In this document: positions 1 through 3,897 of the stretch, in pieces
Position numbering within the stretch: position 1 is the stretch's first letter
How the letters are laid out: each line of letters opens with the position of its first letter
NCBI GenBank assembly: GCA_902803195.1
Contig: CADCOX010000251.1
Location: forward strand, 1-6,697
Direction of reading: 5' to 3'
DNA: 6,697 nt
Source: an uncultured Bacteroidales bacterium
Lineage (GTDB): Bacteria > Bacteroidota > Bacteroidia > Bacteroidales > Bacteroidaceae
Program-made: the position numbers and the translations under genes
Notes under the pieces: model-generated
What the model saw: the letters and a program-made list of their open reading frames with translations, nothing else
Databases searched by the model: none
Told to the model about the DNA's origin: nothing

Positions 1-927
1 GATACACCAGCGGAAAAGCGTCGAGAAAACCGTCCACAAGGCGGTGAAGAAGCCACCGATGCAACCGATTGTACCGCTAATGCAGCCGGAGGGACCGCGG
101 TGACCCTTACCCCAAGTCCCGCTCCCCGCTCCCCCCGTAGGTGGGAAAGCTGCATCTCCGCTTGTGGGGTTGGGATTACCAGAAGTGGTATCAGAGGAGA
201 AGGGGCCCTCCCCTCCCTGACGCGAGGGAGCGGGGGTGAGTCTGCTTATCTCCTCCGCCAGATTCTGCGGGTTCACCTCCTTACCCTTCATGCGCAGCCG
301 GTCCTCGGGCGTCTCGGCCACAGGCATGAGCACGGCGAGGAGGACGTAGGCGATGATGAGGGCGATGCCCCAGAAATAGATATGGAAATAGAGGTATTGA
401 TGGGGCAGGAACCACAGGAAGTTGTACGACGAGCCTGCGAACGACAGCAGTACAATGGCAGCATAGCCCAGGCGCCACCACAGCACATCGCCGCCGAAGT
501 AAGCCGCGAAGCCAGAGAGGACACCCATCAGCTTCTTGTCGTCGGGGTTGCGATAGAGGCGCTTGGAGGAAGACCCGCCCCCATCCTTGTTAGGGAGGGG
601 AGTTTGTTGGCTGTCAGAAGGATTTTCACTCTCCGCCCCATCAAGGGAGGGGTCGGGAGAGGGGCTCTCTTCCATCTCCTCCGGTCTTCCTATCCGATGG
701 ATGACCTCGCGCACGTGATCTATTGTTATTGCCTCGACGCCCTGCGCTTTCAGTTCGTCGAAGAGTTCGGCGATGCGGGCCTCAAGGTCTTCTGCAATCT
801 CCTCGCCTCCCTCACGCGTGCGAAAATAATTACGGAGCGACTGCTCGTAGGTGGCGAGCATCTCGTAGGCATCCTCGTCGATGGCAAAGAGGCGCCCACA
901 AAGGTTGATGGTTATATTCTTTTTCAT
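1..927 (-). CDS. Large PspC-domain membrane protein, C-terminus cut by window edge
   Basis: The frame is open for 309 codons from ATG 927-925 to base 1 with no stop, so the C-terminus lies outside the window. Residues 1-87 are a charged, mostly helical region (MKKNITINLCGRLFAIDEDA; EEIAEDLEARIAELFDEL; a VREVIHRIGRPEE segment) that I recognise as the usual N-terminus of Bacteroidetes PspC proteins. Residues 88-121 are a Pro/Gly/Ser linker. Residues about 122-205 are the PspC domain: KRLYRNPDDKKLMGVLSGFA, then hydrophobic segments at about 152-165 and 183-201. Residues 230-275 are a second low-complexity linker, and a further membrane segment begins near 285. The start overlaps the PadR stop in an ATGA, implying translational coupling and probable control by that repressor. 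PspC-family proteins are membrane proteins linked to envelope stress; the exact role here is unknown. Both linkers look repeat-derived. Confidence 0.9.
   Translation of the reverse strand, partial: MKKNITINLCGRLFAIDEDAYEMLATYEQSLRNYFRTREGGEEIAEDLEARIAELFDELKAQGVEAITIDHVREVIHRIGRPEEMEESPSPDPSLDGAESENPSDSQQTPLPNKDGGGSSSKRLYRNPDDKKLMGVLSGFAAYFGGDVLWWRLGYAAIVLLSFAGSSYNFLWFLPHQYLYFHIYFWGIALIIAYVLLAVLMPVAETPEDRLRMKGKEVNPQNLAEEISRLTPAPSRQGGEGPFSSDTTSGNPNPTSGDAAFPPTGGAGSGTWGKGHRGPSGCISGTIGCIGGFFTALWTVFSTLFRWCI
120..270 (-). repeat. GC-rich low-complexity segment coding for the second PspC linker
   Basis: On the minus strand this stretch is rich in CTCCC and GGGAG blocks. One is a small hairpin, CTCCCT-CGCGTC-AGGGAG (plus 217-234). 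It encodes residues about 220-269, with LTPAPSRQGGEG and TSGDAAFPPTGGAGSG, an unstructured Pro/Gly/Ser linker between the PspC domain and the next membrane segment. Its G/C-block composition resembles the other linker segment at 570-670. That it is a dispersed genomic repeat is inference. Confidence 0.5.
570..670 (-). repeat. GC-rich low-complexity segment coding for the first PspC linker
   Basis: The minus strand has CCCTCCCTTGATGGGGCGG and, about 40 bases further on, CTCCCTAACAAGGATGGGGG: C-run, short spacer, G-run modules of the same type. They encode SPDPSLDG and PLPNKDGGG, which lie between the N-terminal helical region and the PspC domain. Similar SLDG and LPNKDGGG strings seem familiar to me from other Bacteroidetes proteins, suggesting a dispersed in-frame repeat, but I could not search for copies. 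Confidence 0.5.
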
Positions 928-1250
928 TGCTTCAAATAATTTACTGTGTTGGAGATTTCGCCCCACGCCTTGTCAAGTTCATCGAGGAACTGCTGTCCGA
1001 GCGGGGTCAGTTCATAGTACTTGCGGGGCGGCCCTTGTGTGCTCTCCTGCCATTCGTAGGCGAGCAGGCCGTCCTTCTTCAGACGCGTCAGCAGCGGGTA
1101 GAGCGTGCCTTCGACCACCAGCAGTTCAGCTTCTTTCAGCTGCTGGATAATGTCGGAGGCGTAAGCCGGCTGCCGCTTCAGCAGCAACAGGATGCAGTAC
1201 TCGAGCATCCCCTTGCGCATCTGGGATTTAGCATTTGAAACGTCCATCAT
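924..1250 (-). CDS. PadR-family transcriptional regulator
   Basis: This 108-residue protein has the length and layout of small PadR proteins (PadR-s1 type), which are dimeric winged-helix repressors. The DNA-binding domain runs from about residue 11 to 86: MRKGMLEYCILLLL, then YASDIIQQL (helix 2), VVEGTLYPLLTRLKKDGLL at 45-63 (recognition helix), and the wing with GPPRKYYELTPLG at 73-85. The last ~20 residues (QQFLDELDKAWGEISNTVNY) form the C-terminal dimerisation helix. Two ATGs sit in tandem at 1250 and 1247; either could start the protein. Its TGA overlaps the ATG of the downstream PspC gene by 4 bp, so the two are one transcriptional and translational unit. In Bacteroidetes a PadR gene commonly precedes a PspC gene and probably represses it. 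The inducer is unknown. I found no good match to the Bacteroidetes promoter consensus upstream; the 5' flank is repeat sequence. Confidence 0.95.
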   Translation of the reverse strand: MMDVSNAKSQMRKGMLEYCILLLLKRQPAYASDIIQQLKEAELLVVEGTLYPLLTRLKKDGLLAYEWQESTQGPPRKYYELTPLGQQFLDELDKAWGEISNTVNYLKQ

Positions 1251-1416
1251 CTCGATTTACATTTTGACGATTTTCAATTTATTCAGCTTTTGCAAGCCCC
1301 AGAAGTTAAGAAGTTAAGAAGTTCTTGAAGTATCAAGCGTCCCTTTGGGCCGAGCGAAGACGATACACTTATAGGTTGTTATCCTTTGGTTGAATAGCAG
1401 TTTACAAAGCATTCGT

Positions 1417-1489
1417 CTTCGCTCGAGCTTGCTCGCTTGACACTTCAAGCGCTCGGCCCTACGGGACGCTTCGCTTGCGAAGAACTTCT
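1417..1489. repeat. 73-bp direct repeat, copy A
   Basis: It begins cttcgctcgagcttgctcgc and ends cgaagaacttct. It differs from copy B by one substitution (c/t at 1441 against 1551) and a small length change near the end (cgcttgcga against cgctctgcga). It contains the hairpin gcttga-cact-tcaagc. Near identity over 73 bases within 110 bp indicates a recent local duplication or recent insertion of two copies. Confidence 0.9.
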
Positions 1490-1526
1490 GCCCGAAGGTC
1501 GAGCGAAGCGATAACTTCAAGAACTT

Positions 1527-1600
1527 CTTCGCTCGAGCTTGCTCGCTTGATACTTCAAGCGCTCGGCCCTACGGGACGCTTCGCTCTGCGAAGAACTTCT
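1527..1600. repeat. 74-bp direct repeat, copy B
   Basis: This is the partner of copy A, 110 bp downstream. It contains gcttga-tact-tcaagc and ttcgc-tct-gcgaa hairpins and ends 29 bp before the last base of the small PspC gene. As RNA on the minus strand it would fold into several short hairpins just beyond that gene, so it could affect 3'-end formation there; no clear U-tract follows. Confidence 0.9.
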
Positions 1601-1629
1601 TCATAACAACCGAAACTTGAAACATTTTA

Positions 1630-1818
1630 TTATTCTTGCGGCATGATGAGCCAAAGAATCAGATAAATGATTCCGCCGCAGAACATCGTGCTGACGGTCA
1701 GCAGCACCCATACAAGGCGCAGGATGTCTGCGTCCCAACCGAAATGCTCGGCAATGCCTCCGCAAATGCCTGCTATCCATTTGTTGGAGCGTGAGCGTGT
1801 TAGTCTTTCTTGTGCCAT
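1630..1818 (-). CDS. Small stand-alone PspC-domain membrane protein (62 aa)
   Basis: The start is ATG 1818-1816 and the stop is TAA. The frame also opens at a TTG six bases upstream, but ATG is preferred. A short basic N-terminus (MAQERLTRSRSNKW) leads into IAGICGGIAEHFGWDADILR and a long hydrophobic stretch from about residue 34 to 59 (LVWVLLTVSTMFCGG and IIYLILWLIM), ending MPQE. This is a complete minimal PspC domain: the GxCGGIAEYFG-type motif followed by one or two membrane passes. Its length is normal for the single-domain form. PspC family members act at the inner membrane, in enterobacteria in the phage-shock response; whether this one signals, toxin-like or structurally, is unknown. 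It has its own predicted promoter 90 bp upstream. The large PspC protein is encoded on the same strand, beyond padR. Confidence 0.9.
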   Translation of the reverse strand: MAQERLTRSRSNKWIAGICGGIAEHFGWDADILRLVWVLLTVSTMFCGGIIYLILWLIMPQE

Positions 1819-1905
1819 AATCAACCTGTTTTCGTTGTTCGTTGAAATTGGCCCTCATGAGCTCGGGCGTCCCCTACTCCATGAGCACCTTTGCTTAAGC
1901 GTGGG

Positions 1906-1936
1906 CAAAGGTATGCTAAATATTAGTACCTTGCAA
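1906..1936 (-). promoter_or_regulatory. Bacteroidetes-type promoter for the small PspC gene
   Basis: On the minus strand TACCTTTG (1913-1906) matches the -7 consensus TAnnTTTG exactly, with TTG (1936-1934) 20 nt upstream. Transcription would start near 1899, giving a leader of about 80 nt. An 8-bp inverted repeat, acctttgc (1887-1894) and gcaaaggt (1905-1912), covers the -7 box and probable start site and could be an operator. Confidence 0.7.
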
Positions 1937-1981
1937 TACATAGTACCATAAAAATGCAAGAATATAACATTATTTAACAAA

Positions 1982-2087
1982 GAATCGCGAATCGCGGTTC
2001 GCGATTCGCTAATGAATAATGAATAATTAATAATTAATAATGAAGAATGCGGTTCGCGATTCGCTAATGAAAAATAAAGATTCGCGA
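1982..2087. repeat. TTCGCGATTC palindromes, 22-bp direct repeat and AT-rich tract
   Basis: A perfect 10-bp inverted repeat, gaatcgcgaa (1982-1991) and ttcgcgattc (1998-2007), has a 6-base loop. A 22-bp sequence ending ttcgcgattcgctaatga occurs identically at 1994-2015 and 2049-2070, and a third partial copy, ttcgcgatga, is at 2081-2090. Between them is an AT-rich tract of aatgaataat and taattaataa units (2011-2043). For the minus-strand gene ending at 2093 the hairpin followed by TTCTTTGTT could serve as a weak terminator. The AT-rich units recur inside mfd. Confidence 0.85.
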
Positions 2088-2092
2088 TGAGA

Positions 2093-2584
2093 TTAAGAAA
2101 GATGCTGCTTGATTTGCGCAACGACTTCCATAGCCCAACCGCTATCGAAGCCTACGGGAATCGTGATGCGAGGGTGTGCCGGGTCGCGAGTGACGAGGAC
2201 GACCAGATAGTCGTTGGGCGTATAAGGGGTGGCGGCGTTATAGAAAGTAACATCAACTACATCCGTTTTGCGAATCGCAATGCCGTTGTAGACGAGAAAA
2301 CCTTCATCGTCATAGACAAGGACGACGCCGACGGGGTCACTGCCGCGAGTAGGATTGACGAGAATTGTGGACGAAGGCTCGCTGGATTGGGGGTCGAAAG
2401 CGTTGCCGTCCGCCTGCTGAATGACCTCTGATGAAGTGCCAGGATAGGTCTCACGCGCGCAATACTGACTAATGAGATAGTCGATGAGCGGCACAAGGAG
2501 AGCAAGAACAATGGTCAACGGTCCGAAGGTAAAGCCCAAAGCGAAGAAGATGATGACGTAGATAAGGAGACGGCGATATTTCAT
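2093..2584 (-). CDS. Membrane protein of unknown function (163 aa), possible PH-like domain
   Basis: I do not recognise a named family. From ATG 2584-2582 the protein begins MKYRRLLIYVIIFFALGFTF, with hydrophobic segments at about 5-20 and 22-38 that could form a membrane hairpin. A polar linker (about 40-84) leads into a soluble domain at about 85-163: GVVLVYDDEGFLVYNG, IRKTDVVDVTFYN, DYLVVLVTRDPAHPRITIPV and a final helix, GWAMEVVAQIKQHL. Alternating strands plus a C-terminal helix resemble the bacterial PH-like fold, but this is pattern-based. The frame stays open further upstream to an ATG at 2860 that abuts the stop of the winged-helix gene; this would add 92 repeat-encoded residues (Ser/Pro/Phe/Leu-rich). 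I prefer the short form because the extension is pure minisatellite. It probably shares a transcript with the winged-helix gene. Confidence 0.7.
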   Translation of the reverse strand: MKYRRLLIYVIIFFALGFTFGPLTIVLALLVPLIDYLISQYCARETYPGTSSEVIQQADGNAFDPQSSEPSSTILVNPTRGSDPVGVVLVYDDEGFLVYNGIAIRKTDVVDVTFYNAATPYTPNDYLVVLVTRDPAHPRITIPVGFDSGWAMEVVAQIKQHLS

Positions 2585-2598
2585 AGAGGAAAATTCAA

Positions 2599-2840
2599 GA
2601 TGAGGAGCGAAGGAAAAGCGGATGAGGAGGGGATGAGGAAGGGATGATGAGGAGCGAAGGAAGAGCGGATGAGGAGCGAAGGAAAAGCGGATGAGGAGGA
2701 GCGAAGGAAGAGCGGATAAGTAGCGAAGGAAAAGCGGATGAGGAGCGAAGGAAAAAGCGGATGAGGAGGGGATGAAAAGCGGATGAGGAGGAGCGAAGGA
2801 AAAAGTGGATGAGGAGGGGATGAGGAGCCAATCAAAAGCG
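2599..2840. repeat. Purine-rich minisatellite, about nine degenerate 22-bp units
   Basis: Units read gatgaggagcgaaggaaaag plus cg. Exact or near copies start at 2599, 2668, 2690, 2715, 2737, 2760, 2782 and 2808, with variants of 22-33 bp and one longer block at 2621-2667. The plus strand is nearly all purine, so the minus-strand RNA would be pyrimidine-rich. It fills the gap between the winged-helix gene and the small membrane protein gene. Because 22 is not a multiple of 3 and no unit contains a stop on the minus strand, long minus-strand frames stay open through it. Confidence 0.9.
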
Positions 2841-2860
2841 GAAGGGAAGCACGAAGGCAT

Positions 2861-3589
2861 TCATCGCGTTTCGCCTTTATGCTCGAGGCGATAGGAACGT
2901 CCGCGGTTGCTGGTGATGCGCAGGTCGGAGTGGGCGTCGAGAATCGGTTTGATGCGATGGATGAGCGTGTAGAGCGTCTCGGCTGCATTATCCTTGCGCG
3001 GCCAAAGGGCATCGCAGATCTGCTGCTTCGTAAGCTCTCGTGTGGGCGACTCCAGGAAGAGTTGGACGAGGCGAGCCTGCATGGGGGTGAGAAGGCCGAT
3101 GAACGAATCGCCATTCGGCTCTTGTCGGGAGGTCATGGACGTTCGGGCGACAACGGCAGGGCGCAAGCTGCGGACAGAATAGAACAGGGAGAGGAGCGAA
3201 AGCAGCAGAAGGACGGCAGCGAGCCGCTGGTCGGACATCCGGAGGATGGTGATGGGCGAACAGGTGGCATAGCCCTGCGCACGCACAGCCTCAGCGACAA
3301 CAAGCGTGTCGGTAGCGATGGCGCCTGCCAACGGCTGCCGACGCTCGTCGAGGAGCGAGAAGGCGAGGAAGGCATGGTCGCGCAGTTGCTCGGTCTGCAG
3401 ATGACTACGGAAGACACGGATAGTGTCTGTGGAAAGCCAATCGGCAGGACGTGTCAAAGCTGTCTGCGCGAGGGCGCGTGTGAGATCGTCGGCGATGCGC
3501 GCCTCAGCACGATCGTAGCTGTCGATGCCTGCCCACAGCGACGAGAGGGCGAGCATGGCGGTGACCAAGAAGGGGAGGTATTTGTTCAT
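2861..3589 (-). CDS. Membrane-anchored regulator with C-terminal winged-helix DNA-binding domain
   Basis: The protein has 242 residues from ATG 3589. A hydrophobic N-terminal segment (about 4-20, LPFLVTAMLALSSLWAG) acts as signal anchor. Residues 21-121 are probably extracytoplasmic, and a second membrane segment lies at about 122-138 (RLAAVLLLLSLLSLFYSV). The cytoplasmic tail carries an OmpR/PhoB-type winged helix at 166-236: LTPMQARLVQLFLE, ELTKQQICDALWP, the recognition helix NAAETLYTLIHRIKPIL (201-217) and the wing LRITSNRGRSYRLE. No receiver domain is present. It is best read as a one-component sensor that detects something outside the membrane and binds DNA while tethered. The order is the reverse of ToxR/CadC, which carry the winged helix at the N-terminus. 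The ligand and targets are unknown. Its TGA directly abuts an ATG in the next frame (TGAATG). A predicted promoter lies about 210 bp upstream, with a tandem-repeat leader between. Confidence 0.85.
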   Translation of the reverse strand: MNKYLPFLVTAMLALSSLWAGIDSYDRAEARIADDLTRALAQTALTRPADWLSTDTIRVFRSHLQTEQLRDHAFLAFSLLDERRQPLAGAIATDTLVVAEAVRAQGYATCSPITILRMSDQRLAAVLLLLSLLSLFYSVRSLRPAVVARTSMTSRQEPNGDSFIGLLTPMQARLVQLFLESPTRELTKQQICDALWPRKDNAAETLYTLIHRIKPILDAHSDLRITSNRGRSYRLEHKGETR

Positions 3590-3596
3590 GAGGGTC

Positions 3597-3700
3597 TAGT
3601 TGACAAGTTGACGAGTTGGGTTTAGTTGACAAGTTGACGAGTTGGTTCTAGTTGACGAGTTGACGAGTTGACAAGTTGACAAGTTGACGAGTTGGTTCTA
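3597..3700. repeat. 8-bp tandem array (agttgac + a/g) in the leader of the winged-helix gene
   Basis: Units agttgaca and agttgacg run in three blocks of two, two and five, each closed by gagttgg and separated by gttt or ttct. It lies between the predicted promoter (3798-3831) and the ATG at 3589, so it would be transcribed as a 5' leader. Its edge is only 8 bases from the start codon. Confidence 0.9.
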
Positions 3701-3735
3701 GTTCTTGAAGGGTCAAGCGACCAAAGGTCGAGCGG
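3701..3735. repeat. Dispersed palindromic module, copy next to the 8-bp array
   Basis: gttcttgaagggtcaagcg at 3701-3719 matches gttcttgaagtatcaagcg at 1321-1339 except for two central bases. It is followed by a small hairpin, cgacc-aaa-ggtcg (3718-3730). As at 1303-1339, an 8-bp array sits immediately to its left. The rest of the 308-base gap (3736-3897) holds no gene, only the promoter and terminator listed separately. Confidence 0.75.
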
Positions 3736-3797
3736 AAACGTTGAAAGATTGCGTTGCGACCAAAGCTCGAGTGGGCGTTATTGGCGCTCGACGGACG

Positions 3798-3831
3798 CAA
3801 AAGTAGTGAAAAAACGAGAAAGAGCAACAAA
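3798..3831 (-). promoter_or_regulatory. Probable promoter for the winged-helix/membrane-protein unit
   Basis: On the minus strand TACTTTTG (3805-3798) fits TAnnTTTG, with TTTG (3831-3828) 22 nt upstream. It lies just after the ilvB terminator hairpin, whose T-rich tail overlaps the -33 element. The predicted leader is about 200 nt and contains the 8-bp array. Confidence 0.55.
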
Positions 3832-3833
3832 AG

Positions 3834-3860
3834 AAGCGCCCGACGGACGGCCGAGCGCTT
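3834..3860 (-). terminator. Rho-independent terminator of ilvB
   Basis: The minus strand reads AAGCGCTCGGC, loop CGTCC, GTCGGGCGCTT: an 11-bp stem with two G-T wobbles, followed by CTTTTGTTG. It begins 38 bases past the ilvB stop. The plus-strand flank is also T-rich (tacttttaatgttttttat), so it could work both ways. Confidence 0.8.
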
Positions 3861-3897
3861 TACTTTTAATGTTTTTTATCCGAATTGTGAATGATTT

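Larger units (their letters stand above)
1303..1600. repeat. Composite intergenic repeat block (8-bp array plus direct and inverted modules)
   Basis: This fills most of the 379-base gap between the small PspC gene and padR; no gene is seen here. From the left: 8-bp units aagttaag at 1303-1310 and 1311-1318, then aagttctt. Next comes a module gttcttgaagtatcaagcg at 1321-1339, followed by ccctttgggccgagcgaaga. Inverted copies of the module lie at 1435-1452, 1515-1524 and 1545-1562. A perfect 13-bp inverted pair is at 1351-1363 and 1413-1425. The right half holds a ~73-bp direct duplication, listed separately. Many small hairpins are visible, for example ttcgc-tct-gcgaa at 1581-1593. It resembles REP/BIME-like elements more than an insertion sequence, since no transposase is present. 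Confidence 0.85.

Noticed and set aside
100..939. Plus-strand open frame of 279 codons
   Set aside because: It is antisense to the large PspC gene, whose minus-strand frame has clear domain motifs and an ATGA overlap with padR. The plus-strand translation shows no recognisable domain.
1314..1520. Minus-strand open frame of 68 codons in the repeat block
   Set aside because: It is made of repeat modules in both orientations, with no domain or credible promoter.
1303..1600. Insertion sequence remnant
   Set aside because: No transposase fragment is visible in any frame and no target-site duplication is evident. A REP/BIME-like origin fits better.
2599..2840. CRISPR array
   Set aside because: Units are contiguous, degenerate and without unique spacers, and no cas genes are present.
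2581..3114. Minus-strand open frame of 177 codons across the minisatellite
   Set aside because: It overlaps the winged-helix gene in another frame and is kept open only by stop-free repeat units.
2879..3625. Plus-strand open frame of 248 codons
   Set aside because: It is antisense to the winged-helix gene, which has membrane segments and a good OmpR-type domain. The antisense product has no such features and its end runs into the 8-bp array.
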